Shown here: piece by piece, positions 44,513 to 53,119 of the stretch
Layout of the letters: each line of letters starts with the position of its first letter
Numbering within the stretch: the stretch's first letter is position 1
Assembly: GCA_031555315.1 (NCBI GenBank)
Contig: JAVBUO010000008.1
Coordinates: forward strand, 124,001 to 188,000
Direction: 5' to 3'
DNA: 64,000 bases
Source: JAVBJV01 sp031555315
Lineage (GTDB): Bacteria; Pseudomonadota; Alphaproteobacteria; Acetobacterales; Acetobacteraceae
Translations under genes and position numbers: made by a program
The notes under the pieces: model-generated
Databases searched by the model: none
What the model was told of the DNA's origin: nothing
What the model saw: the letters and a program-made list of their open reading frames with translations, nothing else

Positions 44513-45219
44513 TACCCAGGCACCACGGACTGGGGCGTCGGCAATCCGCCTTTCGGGCGTTCAGTGTCCAGTTCGGTGCCGGTGACGGCGTAATGGACCA
44601 TCTCGGCAATGTTGGTCACGTGATCGCCGGCCCGTTCGAAGTTCTTCGCGATGAACAGCAGGTGCGTCGCCACGGTGATGTTGCGCGGATCTTCCATCAT
44701 ATGGGTTAGCAGTTCACGGAAAATGCCGTTGTACACGTCATCGATCTGCTGATCGCTGACCCACACCTGCCGCGCCCGCTCGGCATCGCTGAATACCAGC
44801 GCATCGATCGCGTTCTTCAGATTCTCCAGCACCATGCGCGAGATACGCTGAAATCCGTTCAGACTGGCAAACGCCGGATGCTGTGCCAGGATCAACGTGC
44901 GCTTGGCTGCATTCTTCGCGTAATCGCCGATGCGCTCCAGCTCGCCGGCAATCTTGATCGCCGCCACGGTGATACGCAGATCCACCGCCATCGGCTGGCG
45001 TAGCGCCAGGATCTGGATGGCAAAGTTTTCCACCTGCCGCTCCAGCGTATCGATCCGCTTGTCGCCGGCGCGCACCTGCGTGGCCAGTTCGGTGTCGTGA
45101 TGGATCAGCGCCGTCACCGCATCCTGCATCTGCGTTTCCACCAGGCCGCCCATCTGCGACAGCAGGTCGCGCAGCTTGTGCAGGTCCTTGTCGTACGCAC
45201 TGACGATATGCTCCGCCAT
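44512..45219 (-). CDS. phoU: Phosphate transport regulator PhoU
   Basis: Negative modulator linking the Pst transporter to the PhoR/PhoB system. The 235-residue protein has two PhoU three-helix repeats, each with the metal-binding ExxRxxD pattern (ELERIGDYAKN in the first, FERAGDHVTNIAE in the second). I start it at 45219, where GAGGAG sits seven bases upstream; a longer form beginning at 45237 would overlap pstB. It is the fifth gene of the pst operon. Confidence 0.94.
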   Translation of the reverse strand: MAEHIVSAYDKDLHKLRDLLSQMGGLVETQMQDAVTALIHHDTELATQVRAGDKRIDTLERQVENFAIQILALRQPMAVDLRITVAAIKIAGELERIGDYAKNAAKRTLILAQHPAFASLNGFQRISRMVLENLKNAIDALVFSDAERARQVWVSDQQIDDVYNGIFRELLTHMMEDPRNITVATHLLFIAKNFERAGDHVTNIAEMVHYAVTGTELDTERPKGGLPTPQSVVPG

Positions 45220-45229
45220 TTCCAACTCC

Positions 45230-46063
45230 TCAGCCAAACCGGCCGGTGATGTACTGCTGCGTTTTTTCCTGCCGGGGAGCGGTGAAGATCTGCCCGACCG
45301 GGCCCACCTCCACCAGTTCGCCCAGATAGAAGAACGCCACCTGATCCGCGCAGCGCGCGGCCTGTTGCATGTTATGCGTCACGATCACGATCGTATAGTC
45401 GCGCTTCAGCTCGTCGATCAGCTCCTCGATCTTTAGCGTGCTGATCGGGTCCAGCGCCGAGGTCGGCTCGTCGAACAGGATCACCTCGGGCCGCACCGCG
45501 ATGGTGCGCGCGATACACAGGCGCTGCTGCTGCCCGCCGGACAGGCCCATGGCGCTGCTGTTCAGCCGGTCCTTCGCCTCGTTCCACAGAGCGGCACGGG
45601 TCAGCGACCATTCGACGCGTTCATCCATCTCGGCGCGGCTGATGCGTTCATGCATCTTCACGCCGAATGCGATGTTGTCGTAGATCGACATCGGAAACGG
45701 CGTCGGCTTCTGGAACACCATGCCGACGCGCGCGCGCAGCATGTTCAGGTCCAGCTCATCGGCTATGATATTGACACCATCCATCATCACCGCACCCGTC
45801 GCATGCTGGCCCGGATACAGGCTGTACATACGGTTCAGCACGCGCAGCAGCGTGGACTTGCCGCAGCCCGACGGACCGATCATCCCGGTGACCTGGCGTT
45901 CGGGCACCGTCAGGTCGATGCCTTTCAGCGCGCGGTGCGTGCCGTAGTAGAAATCCAGATTCTCCACCGAGATCCGCGCCGCATGCGCTTCCTCTGGCGC
46001 GCGCTGGGCGACGGCGCCGAAGCCGGCGGCTCTGCTCATCACATTGCTGTCCATTCTGTTCAT
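45230..46063 (-). CDS. pstB: Phosphate ABC transporter ATPase PstB
   Basis: ATP-hydrolysing subunit of the high-affinity phosphate importer, 277 residues. Walker A is GPSGCGKST, the signature LSGGQQQR and Walker B VILFDEPTSALDP. The ATG at 46063 overlaps the pstA stop (ATGA); further in-frame ATGs nearby make the first few residues uncertain. The N-terminal 30 residues before ISVENLDFYYG are an extension that is variable in the family. Confidence 0.96.
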   Translation of the reverse strand: MNRMDSNVMSRAAGFGAVAQRAPEEAHAARISVENLDFYYGTHRALKGIDLTVPERQVTGMIGPSGCGKSTLLRVLNRMYSLYPGQHATGAVMMDGVNIIADELDLNMLRARVGMVFQKPTPFPMSIYDNIAFGVKMHERISRAEMDERVEWSLTRAALWNEAKDRLNSSAMGLSGGQQQRLCIARTIAVRPEVILFDEPTSALDPISTLKIEELIDELKRDYTIVIVTHNMQQAARCADQVAFFYLGELVEVGPVGQIFTAPRQEKTQQYITGRFG

Positions 46064-46932
46064 CCCTTCGCCCCGCCACGTAGCAGAGCGCGCGCAATCA
46101 GGTTGATGCCCAGCACCCCCACGGTGATCAGCAGCGCGCCCGTCCAGGCAAGCTGCACCAGATCGTCGTTGGGGGTGGCGGCGTACTGGTAGATCGTCAC
46201 CGGCAGGCTGGCCATCGCACTGGTCAGATCCGTGGACCAGCGCTGGTTGCCGAACGACGTGAAGATCAGCGGCGCGGTCTCGCCGGCGATGCGCGCCACC
46301 GCCAGCAGAATGCCGGTGATGATGCCGTGCTTCGCGGCCGGATAACAGACGAAGCGGATCATCTTCCATTTCGGCGCGCCGAGCCCGATCGCCGCCTCGC
46401 GCAGCGTGTCGGGGATCAGGCGCAGCATGTCCTCGGTCGTGCGCACCACCACGGGAACGACCAGAATCGCCAGCGCGATCCCGCCCGCCCAGGCCGAAAA
46501 TCCGCCCGTATGCAGCACCATGGCCTGATACACGAACAGCCCGACCAGAATCGACGGGGCCGACATCAGCATGTCGGACACGAACCGCACCAGATTGCCG
46601 AACGCCGACTTGCGCGCGTATTCCGCCAGATAGGTACCGACCATCAAGCCGATCGGCGTGCCGATCGCCGTGCCGATCGCGGTCTGGATCAGCGAGCCGA
46701 CGATCGCGTTCAACAGGCCGCCATTGCTGCCCGACGCGCCCATCGAGCGCGTGAACACGTTCAGCGACAACCCGCCGATGCCGTTCACCAGCAGCGTGGC
46801 CAGGATCCATACCAGATATATCAGCCCGAACGCGGTCATCGCGACGGCAAACACACTGGCCGCCTTGTCGATCATGCGGCGGCGGCGCGCCACGGCGGTT
46901 CTGGCGATAAAGGGGTTCTGCATCGTGCTCAT
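46060..46932 (-). CDS. pstA: Phosphate ABC transporter permease PstA
   Basis: Inner-membrane permease, 290 residues and about six helices. It opens with a cytoplasmic RRRRMIDKAAS stretch and a first helix at about residues 25-48. The conserved loop IGLGAPKWKMIRF is typical of phosphate permeases. The start at 46932 overlaps the pstC stop. The frame is open much further upstream, but that part lies inside pstC. Confidence 0.95.
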   Translation of the reverse strand: MSTMQNPFIARTAVARRRRMIDKAASVFAVAMTAFGLIYLVWILATLLVNGIGGLSLNVFTRSMGASGSNGGLLNAIVGSLIQTAIGTAIGTPIGLMVGTYLAEYARKSAFGNLVRFVSDMLMSAPSILVGLFVYQAMVLHTGGFSAWAGGIALAILVVPVVVRTTEDMLRLIPDTLREAAIGLGAPKWKMIRFVCYPAAKHGIITGILLAVARIAGETAPLIFTSFGNQRWSTDLTSAMASLPVTIYQYAATPNDDLVQLAWTGALLITVGVLGINLIARALLRGGAKG

Positions 46933-47894
46933 CCCTGCATCCGGCTGCGCAGCAGCAACCGCCCCACGGCCAGAACGATGAACGAAATCACGAACAGCAC
47001 GAACCCGAGCGCCAGCAGCGCGGCCAGCTTGGCCGACCCGTTCTGCGCCTCGGGGAATTCCAGCGCGATCACCGAAGCGATCGTGTTGCCGGTGCTGAAC
47101 AGCGACAGAGAAATCCGGTTCGCCTGCCCGATCACGAAGGTCACCGCCATGGTTTCGCCCAGCGCACGCCCCAGCCCGAGCATGATGCCGCCGATCACCG
47201 AGGCGCGCGTGTACGGCAGCACGACGTTGCGCACCACCTCCCAGCGCGTCGCCCCCAGGCCATAGGCGCTTTCCTTGTAGATCGCCGGCACAGTGCGGAA
47301 CACGTCGCGCATCGTCGCCGCAATGAAGGGCAGCACCATGATCGACAGAATCATGCTGGCGGTGAAAATCCCCAGCCCGTAGGTCGGCCCTTCGAACAGG
47401 GGTTCCAGCAGCGGAACTCCCATCGTCCAGTCCTGGACGCGCGGCTGCACGTATTCGGCCAGAAACGGCGCCAGCACGAACAGCCCCCACATGCCGTAGA
47501 TGATGCTCGGCACCGCCGCCAGCAGTTCGATCGCGATGCCCACCGGTGTACGCAGCCAGTTCGGCGCCAGTTCGGTCAGGTAGTACGCGATGCCGAACCC
47601 GGCCGGCACCGCGAACAGCAACGCGATGGCCGAAGTGACCAGCGTGCCGTAGATCGAGATCGCTGCACCGAACCGGTCGTGCACCGGATCCCATTCCGCC
47701 GACGTCAGGAACGACAGGCCGGTGGTGGAAAACGTTTCCCAGCCGCCGACTGCCAGCAATGCGATGATCGCCCCCAGCAGCACCAGCACGAACGCCCCCG
47801 CCACCCGCACGGCGGCCTCGAACACCGGATCCCCCCAGCGTGTCGGGGAGGCGCGCCCGGGCGTCCCGGCGGTCATCGTTGCAGCTTGCTGCAT
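46929..47894 (-). CDS. pstC: Phosphate ABC transporter permease PstC
   Basis: Inner-membrane permease partner of PstA, 321 residues. After a short cytoplasmic N-terminus, the first helix is at about 30-55. The segment FLTSAEWDPVHDRFGAAISIYGTL is the PstC-type periplasmic loop, in two blocks, and ATRWEVVRNVVLP is the ATPase-contact loop. A GAGGA ribosome site favours the ATG at 47894; an ATG at 47876 is also possible. It follows pstS by 37 bases. Confidence 0.95.
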   Translation of the reverse strand: MQQAATMTAGTPGRASPTRWGDPVFEAAVRVAGAFVLVLLGAIIALLAVGGWETFSTTGLSFLTSAEWDPVHDRFGAAISIYGTLVTSAIALLFAVPAGFGIAYYLTELAPNWLRTPVGIAIELLAAVPSIIYGMWGLFVLAPFLAEYVQPRVQDWTMGVPLLEPLFEGPTYGLGIFTASMILSIMVLPFIAATMRDVFRTVPAIYKESAYGLGATRWEVVRNVVLPYTRASVIGGIMLGLGRALGETMAVTFVIGQANRISLSLFSTGNTIASVIALEFPEAQNGSAKLAALLALGFVLFVISFIVLAVGRLLLRSRMQG

Positions 47895-47931
47895 GTCGTC
47901 CTCGTCTTCGTCGTCTTGCCGGTCCGCCCGC

Positions 47932-48978
47932 TTAGCGGGCAGGCCAGACCGCTTCGCCGTTGGGACCGCGCACCTGGCTGGCCCAAGTATTACGCACCAA
48001 CGCCACCACACTGTCCGGCATCGGGATGTAGTCGAGCTCGGTCGCCATCGCCGCGCCGTTGGCGTATGCCCAGTCGAACAGGCGCATCACATTGCGGCCC
48101 GACTCGACCGAAGCCGGGTTACGCGGCAGCAGGATATAGGTTGGCGCGACGATCGGCCATGCCTGAGCACCCGGCTGGTTCAGCAGCGAGATCCCGAATG
48201 TGGGGTCCGATGACCAATCGGCTCCCGCGGCGGCGGCCTGAAAACTGGCGATGGTCGCCTGCACGAACTGTCCGTCGCGGTTGCGGAGCTGGGCGACGGA
48301 CAAGTTATTCTGTTTTGCATACGCGTATTCCACATACCCGATGGACCCGCGCGTCTGACGCACCAGTCCGGCCACGCCGGCATTGCCGCGCCCGCCGACC
48401 CCGGCTTTCCACGCCACCGACGTGCCCTGCCCGACATCGGTGCGGAACGTTTCGCTGACGCGCGACAGATACCCCGCAAACTGGAACGTCGTACCCGACC
48501 CGTCGGCGCGATAGATCGGCGCCACGGCAAGGTTGGGCAGCGTGACGCCCGGGTTCAGTCCCACCAGCCGCGGATCGTTCCAGCGCGTGATCTTGCCCAG
48601 ATAGATATCGGCCACCACCTCGCCGCTCAGGCGCAGCGCCCCTGGCGCGACCCCCGGCAGGTTATAGGCGAGCACAATCGCCCCCATCACGGTGGGAAAC
48701 TGCACCAGATTGGCCTCGGCCAGTTTTTCCGCTGACAGGTTTGCGTCGCTGGCCCCGAAATCGACCGTGCGGTTGGTGATCTGATTCACCCCGCCGCCCG
48801 AACCGATCGCCTGATAGTTCAGTTGCAGCCCTGTGGCGGCCTCGGCGGCCTCGCCCCATTTCTGGTAGAGCGGCGCCGGAAACGTCGCCCCCGCGCCGGT
48901 CACCGGCTGTGCCAGCGCGCCGGTCGCAGCGATTGCCATACCCACTGCGACGGCGGTCAGTGCTTTCATCCGAATCAT
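47932..48978 (-). CDS. pstS: Phosphate-binding protein PstS
   Basis: Periplasmic high-affinity phosphate receptor, 348 residues. A signal peptide (first 23 residues, cut after ALA) is followed by the family start VTGAGATFPAPLYQKW. Phosphate-contact segments include GSGGGVNQI and FGASDANLS, and later DGSGTTFQF. An AGGAG ribosome site is eight bases before the ATG. It is the first gene of the pst operon, and a three-repeat Pho box lies 53-81 bases upstream of its start, so phosphate control by PhoB is well supported. Confidence 0.96.
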   Translation of the reverse strand: MIRMKALTAVAVGMAIAATGALAQPVTGAGATFPAPLYQKWGEAAEAATGLQLNYQAIGSGGGVNQITNRTVDFGASDANLSAEKLAEANLVQFPTVMGAIVLAYNLPGVAPGALRLSGEVVADIYLGKITRWNDPRLVGLNPGVTLPNLAVAPIYRADGSGTTFQFAGYLSRVSETFRTDVGQGTSVAWKAGVGGRGNAGVAGLVRQTRGSIGYVEYAYAKQNNLSVAQLRNRDGQFVQATIASFQAAAAGADWSSDPTFGISLLNQPGAQAWPIVAPTYILLPRNPASVESGRNVMRLFDWAYANGAAMATELDYIPMPDSVVALVRNTWASQVRGPNGEAVWPAR

Positions 48979-49031
48979 CTGTTCGCTCCTGTTTGGTGGT
49001 GCGGAACCTATGACCGTTTAGCTGCATGCAA

Positions 49032-49060
49032 ATGACAGGTGCATGACAGTTTCATGACAA
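49032..49060 (-). promoter_or_regulatory. Pho box (three 11-base repeats) upstream of pstS
   Basis: On the minus strand the heptamer (C/T)TGTCAT occurs three times at exact 11-base spacing: TTGTCAT, CTGTCAT, CTGTCAT. The consensus PhoB site is two CTGTCAT-type heptamers separated by four bases, so this is one full site plus an extra half. Position and spacing fit activation of pstSCAB-phoU-phoB. Confidence 0.9.
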
Positions 49061-49066
49061 ACGCCG

Positions 49067-49190
49067 GGGAAACGCATTCTGGCGAGTCGTATGGTGGTGC
49101 GGATTGAGAACCGGCGCGCAGCGGACGTCTGTCCGTGAGCACCGGAAGCGCAAAGCCGTGCCGCCAGACAGCCGCCAGAATGCGTTTCCC
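49067..49190 (-). repeat. Foldback intergenic repeat, copy B
   Basis: A 124-base element with perfect 18-bp terminal inverted repeats (gggaaacgcattctggcg at 49067-49084 and its complement at 49173-49190) and a further imperfect palindrome inside. It begins two bases after the mog stop codon and ends six bases before the Pho box of pstS. Read on the minus strand it matches copy A at 33027-33148 along its full length, and both copies have the same orientation relative to the gene they follow. Confidence 0.85.
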
Positions 49191-49192
49191 GA

Positions 49193-49726
49193 TCAGGATT
49201 TTGGACGAAAAGCCTTGCAGACGGCGGGGTCGGTTTCCAGGCGCGGGCCGCCCATCAGTTCGATGCAGTACGGGATGGCAGCGAATACCGCATCGAGGCA
49301 CGTAGAGATCGCCGCCGGCTTGCCCGGCAAATTGATGATCAGGCTGCGGCCGCGTGTACCTGCCATCTGGCGCGACAGGATCGCCGTCGGCACCTCGCGC
49401 AGACTGGCAGTGCGCATTGCCTCGCCGAAACCGGGGAAGATCCGTTCGCACACATCCTCGGTCGCCTCGGGCGTCACGTCGCGCGGCGACGGGCCGGTGC
49501 CGCCGGTCACCAGAATCAGCGGGCAATGCAGAGTGTCGGCCAGATCGCGCAGGGTTTCGGCGATCAACGCGCGTTCGTCGGCGATCAGCCGGCGTTCGGG
49601 GCGCCAGGGCGAGGTCAGCACCCGTTCCAGATACGCCTGAATCGCCGGGCCGCCGCGGTCTTCATACATGCCCGCACTGGCGCGGTCCGACACGGTGACG
49701 ATGCCCATCGGTGGCGTATCGATCAT
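49193..49726 (-). CDS. mog: Molybdopterin adenylyltransferase (MogA-type)
   Basis: Activates molybdopterin with ATP before molybdenum insertion. The 177 residues have the MoCF-binding fold with IVTVSDRASAG near the start, the glycine-rich LVTGGTGPSPRDVTPEA loop, and INLPGKPAA. These are the hallmarks of the MogA/MoaB family; the length favours MogA. A GGAGGGGAG ribosome site precedes the start. It is the last gene of the nitrate reduction run and fits the molybdenum need of NarG. Confidence 0.9.
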   Translation of the reverse strand: MIDTPPMGIVTVSDRASAGMYEDRGGPAIQAYLERVLTSPWRPERRLIADERALIAETLRDLADTLHCPLILVTGGTGPSPRDVTPEATEDVCERIFPGFGEAMRTASLREVPTAILSRQMAGTRGRSLIINLPGKPAAISTCLDAVFAAIPYCIELMGGPRLETDPAVCKAFRPKS

Positions 49727-49742
49727 GCTGCGCTCCCCTCCC

Positions 49743-50471
49743 TCATAACGACATGAAACCCTTCACCACGGTGGCGAACGCACCCAGAATGGCCAGCGCC
49801 GTCACCGCCTGGCGCGCACGATGCCCCGGCACATGGGGGGCGGCAAGCGCGCCCAGCACCACACCGCAGAACAGCGCGGCGAACATCGCCCCCATCTGTA
49901 ACACGGGCTGCTGCGGCCAGCCCTTGATAGCGATCGCCGCCACGTTCAGCATGGCAAAATACATCTGCATCGACGCCGCAAAGCCACGCTGCACCCAGTT
50001 GGTGCTGATCGCATACAGCGTCATCGCCGGACCGCCGACGCCCGCCGTCACCTGCATGAAGCCGCTGAGCGCCCCGGCCGCCACAGCGCCCAGCCCGCCG
50101 CTGAAAATCCTGGTCTGCCGGAAGGTCAGCACGAAGCCCAGCGCCAGCAGCGTGATCGTGCCGATGCCGATCATCAACGGCGCGGTAGGCAGTTGCAGCG
50201 CCACCCAGTTGCTGGGCGGCATCACCACAATGGCGGGAACGGCCAGCAGCAGCGCATGTTTCAGGTCGCCGTCGCGCCAGGTCTGCGTGATCACCATACA
50301 GTTGCCGGCCAGACTGAGCACGTTGGCGAGCAGCACACCTTCGTGCGGCCCGGCGGCCAGAATCAGCAGCGGTGCGCTGACCAGCGCGAAGCCCAGCCCT
50401 GTCACCCGCTGTGTCATCGCACCGCAGGCAATGGCCAGCAGCACACTGACGAACTGCAAACCGCTCATCAT
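49743..50471 (-). CDS. TauE/SafE-family membrane transporter
   Basis: A 242-residue membrane protein with about seven to eight hydrophobic helices. It starts with a first helix containing VTGLGFALVSAPLLIL and has the repeated half VTAGVGGPAMTLYAI, both typical of the sulfite-exporter TauE/SafE family. Family members export sulfite, sulfoacetate or other small anions, but the substrate here is unknown. It lies between moaA and mog in the same run, so a role connected with molybdenum, sulfur or an oxyanion is possible but unproven. Two adjacent start codons (50471, 50468) follow a GGAAGAA site. Confidence 0.85.
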   Translation of the reverse strand: MMSGLQFVSVLLAIACGAMTQRVTGLGFALVSAPLLILAAGPHEGVLLANVLSLAGNCMVITQTWRDGDLKHALLLAVPAIVVMPPSNWVALQLPTAPLMIGIGTITLLALGFVLTFRQTRIFSGGLGAVAAGALSGFMQVTAGVGGPAMTLYAISTNWVQRGFAASMQMYFAMLNVAAIAIKGWPQQPVLQMGAMFAALFCGVVLGALAAPHVPGHRARQAVTALAILGAFATVVKGFMSL

Positions 50472-50515
50472 TCTTCCGCTTCGTTGCCGCAGCGGTATAG
50501 CGCGAGCGCGAACGG

Positions 50516-51532
50516 CTAGCCACCCAGTGTATTCATCCTGTGCTGCAACAAGGTCTCGCGCACCGTCGAGCGGCCGAGGCGGTCCACCACAAAATCATGC
50601 CCGCGCGGCTTGCGCTGAATGGCGGCCAGGATCGCCGCCCGCACCGGTTCGTCACTTTCCGAACCGCGCAGCACCGCGCGCAGGTCGCAGGTATCCTCCT
50701 GCCCCAGACACAGATACAGCATGCCGGTGCAGGTGATGCGCACGCGATTGCAGCTCTCGCAGAAATTATGCGACATGGGCGAGATAAACCCGATCCGTCC
50801 GCCCGTTTCCACCACCCGCATATAGCGCGCCGGACCGCCCGTGCGGTGCATGCTGGGCTGCAACGTGAACTGTTCCGCCAACCGCGCCTGCATCGCCGCC
50901 AGCGACAGGAACTGATCGCGCGGTTGCTGGTCTTCCATGCCGACGGGCATCACCTCGATCAACGTCATGTCCATACCGCGTCCGTGCGCCCAACGCATCA
51001 GGGATGGAATTTCATCGGCATTTACGTTGCGCATCGCCACGGTGTTGATCTTCACTGCCAGACCGGCACGCTGCGCGGCGTCGATCCCCTGCAGCACCTT
51101 GCCCAGGTCGCCCCAGCGCGTGATGGCGCGGAATTTGTCCGGGTCCAGCGTGTCCAGCGACACGTTGATCCGCTTCACCCCGCACGCCGCCAGATCCGCC
51201 GCGTAACGCGCCAACAGCGATCCGTTGGTGGTCAGTGTCAGTTCGTGCAGCGCACCGCTTTGCAGATACGTCGACAGGCTGCGGAACAGCGTCATGATAT
51301 CACGCCGCACCAACGGTTCACCGCCGGTCAGGCGCAATTTCTTCACCCCCAGATCGACGAAACTGCCGCACAGCCGCGCCAGTTCTTCCAACGACAGCAG
51401 GTCGCGTTTCGGCAGAAAATGCGCGTTCTCCGACATGCAGTACACACAGCGCAAATCGCAGCGATCGGTCACCGAAACCCGCAGATAGGTGATGTCCCGT
51501 CCGAATGCATCGTGCAGACACGGCCGGATCAT
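50516..51532 (-). CDS. moaA: GTP 3',8-cyclase MoaA
   Basis: First step of molybdenum cofactor synthesis, a radical SAM reaction on GTP. The 338-residue protein has the N-terminal cluster ligands C25, C29 and C32 (RCDLRCVYCM). The second cluster is in the C-terminal part (FCESCNRVRITCTG). It ends in the conserved double glycine (NTLGG) required for activity in MoaA. The ATG at 51532 overlaps the stop of the carbonic anhydrase gene by four bases. Its placement downstream of narGHJI links cofactor supply to nitrate reductase. Confidence 0.95.
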   Translation of the reverse strand: MIRPCLHDAFGRDITYLRVSVTDRCDLRCVYCMSENAHFLPKRDLLSLEELARLCGSFVDLGVKKLRLTGGEPLVRRDIMTLFRSLSTYLQSGALHELTLTTNGSLLARYAADLAACGVKRINVSLDTLDPDKFRAITRWGDLGKVLQGIDAAQRAGLAVKINTVAMRNVNADEIPSLMRWAHGRGMDMTLIEVMPVGMEDQQPRDQFLSLAAMQARLAEQFTLQPSMHRTGGPARYMRVVETGGRIGFISPMSHNFCESCNRVRITCTGMLYLCLGQEDTCDLRAVLRGSESDEPVRAAILAAIQRKPRGHDFVVDRLGRSTVRETLLQHRMNTLGG

Positions 51533-52275
51533 GAGCGCGGCTCCGCATCGCAGCAATTACAGGGCAGCGAATCCTGCAGAACCTTCAGAACGTTGTCGGT
51601 CGCCATATCGCGCTTGCCGCCGCGCAGAACGGCGCGCGCCAGACGCTCGCGCCCGGCATCGAACGTATCGCGTTCCGCGAACGACGACATGGTTACATGC
51701 AGATCGCGCAGCAAACCGTCGTTCAGACCGTAAATCCATCCATGCACCGCCACGCGCCGCCCTGTCCGCCAGGCGCGCGTCATGATCGGTGTGGCGGCCA
51801 CACGACGCACCTGTTTTTCCACATTTAGTTCGCACAGCGTGTTCAGGCGTGCATTTTCATCGCGGATGGCTTCCAGCCGCACCCGGTTGCGCCGATACAG
51901 TTCGATGATCGGCGCCAGCCAGTGCGTGGACAGGTCGCTCTGCCACTCCTGCATGGCGCGCCGCACACCACCGCAGCCATAATGACCGCAGACGATCACG
52001 TCCTCCACCCCCAGGACATCGACACCATATTCCAGCGCCGACAGCAGATTCATGTCGCTGGTGTGCACGATATTGGCGATATTGCGATGCACGAACAGAT
52101 CGCCTGGGCTAAGTCCCACCACTTCGTTGGCAGGAACACGGCTGTCCGAACAGCCGATCCACAGATAACGCGGCTTCTGCTCCACCGCCAGGCGGCGGAA
52201 GTACATCGGGTCTTCGCGCGTCTGCGTCAGCGCCCAGACGATGTTGCGATTGAAAAGATCCTCCAGGACCGTCAC
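51529..52275 (-). CDS. Beta-class carbonic anhydrase
   Basis: Zinc enzyme interconverting carbon dioxide and bicarbonate, 248 residues. All four zinc-site residues are present at the same numbers as in E. coli Can: C42 and D44 (GCSDSRVPANE), H98 and C101 (GHYGCGG). The CSDSR Asp-Arg dyad is intact. A cysteine-rich C-terminus (LPCNCCDAEP) is unusual. The start overlaps the stop of the hemerythrin-like gene (ATGA), and its own stop overlaps the moaA start, so it is translated as part of the nitrate reduction run. Confidence 0.95.
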   Translation of the reverse strand: MTVLEDLFNRNIVWALTQTREDPMYFRRLAVEQKPRYLWIGCSDSRVPANEVVGLSPGDLFVHRNIANIVHTSDMNLLSALEYGVDVLGVEDVIVCGHYGCGGVRRAMQEWQSDLSTHWLAPIIELYRRNRVRLEAIRDENARLNTLCELNVEKQVRRVAATPIMTRAWRTGRRVAVHGWIYGLNDGLLRDLHVTMSSFAERDTFDAGRERLARAVLRGGKRDMATDNVLKVLQDSLPCNCCDAEPRS

Positions 52276-52829
52276 CGCAAATCCACCCCCCGCCGCGCCG
52301 CCATACGCCGGCCGAGGTCGCGCCGGTCGGCTGCCGTCAGCCGTGCTTCCGCAAGCGGCATGATCACCGTGTTTTCCACCATCAGATGCCGTTTCTGACG
52401 CGCGGAAAAATCCATGAACGCTAGCCGCATTTCGGCTGACAGTGGCATATTATCGGTGTTTTTCAGCAACTCGCGCAGATATCTGCAGATCTGCCCGGAC
52501 AATTCCGCATCCGCGCGATGTTCGCCCGACAGGGCGCTCAGCACCTGCTCCAGATCGTCGCGCGCCCGCGCGCGCCGCCGCAGAAGCTGAAACAGATCCT
52601 CTTCCTCGTCGATCGTGTGCAACGGCATTTCCCACTGCAGATATTGCAGTAACTGATGCGCAGTCTCTTCGTCGATGCGTTCCGCCGTTGCTATATCCGA
52701 CAGCGTTTCACACAGATCGCTCTGACGCGCATGGTCCGTGTGGAAAAATTCCAGAGGATTCCGCAGCAACCGTATGTCCAGCTCCGCATGGAATCTCACG
52801 TCCTCTTCGTAAGAACGCTGCGCTTTCAT
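52272..52829 (-). CDS. Hemerythrin-like HHE-domain protein
   Basis: A 185-residue soluble protein with the ligand pattern of hemerythrin-type diiron proteins: H30 and H33 (FFHTDH), H71 and E75 (LHTIDEEE), H104, H148 and E152 (RHLMVEN). Such proteins bind oxygen or nitric oxide or sense iron and oxygen. In a nitrate-reduction operon, handling of nitric oxide or iron-sulfur damage is an attractive inference. The ATG at 52829 overlaps the stop of the preceding small gene; a longer form from 52934 would lie inside it and lacks family similarity. Confidence 0.8.
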   Translation of the reverse strand: MKAQRSYEEDVRFHAELDIRLLRNPLEFFHTDHARQSDLCETLSDIATAERIDEETAHQLLQYLQWEMPLHTIDEEEDLFQLLRRRARARDDLEQVLSALSGEHRADAELSGQICRYLRELLKNTDNMPLSAEMRLAFMDFSARQKRHLMVENTVIMPLAEARLTAADRRDLGRRMAARRGVDLR

Positions 52830-53119
52830 CTTGCCTGGCATTTCTGTTTTGGTAATGCCTGCAACAGCGCGTGCTTCAGGAACACGTTCCCCGGATCCTG
52901 CACACGCGACATCAATCCCAAAAGAGTCAACCATTCCTCATCCCCCGCATGTGATGCGAAATGCGTGACGGCATGCGACACGAATTCACCCGGCTGCATG
53001 CCATGCTGTACCGATGCATCACGCACACGGGCGACCAATACGGCATCGCCCATCCGTTCCAGAACGGAGACCGCCACCTCCGTATCTTCAAACCTCTGGA
53101 TCAGCTCCCCCAGGTTCAT
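52826..53119 (-). CDS. Small unknown protein in the nar operon
   Basis: A 97-residue, mostly helical soluble protein (NLGELIQRFEDTEVAVSVLE; later HAVTHFASHAGDEEWLTLLG). I do not recognise the family. It is tightly coupled on both sides: its start overlaps the stop of the parvulin gene (TGATG) and its stop overlaps the start of the hemerythrin-like gene. That makes it very likely real and part of nitrate-reductase assembly or function. An alternative start at 53149 would lie inside the parvulin gene. Confidence 0.7.
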   Translation of the reverse strand: MNLGELIQRFEDTEVAVSVLERMGDAVLVARVRDASVQHGMQPGEFVSHAVTHFASHAGDEEWLTLLGLMSRVQDPGNVFLKHALLQALPKQKCQAR

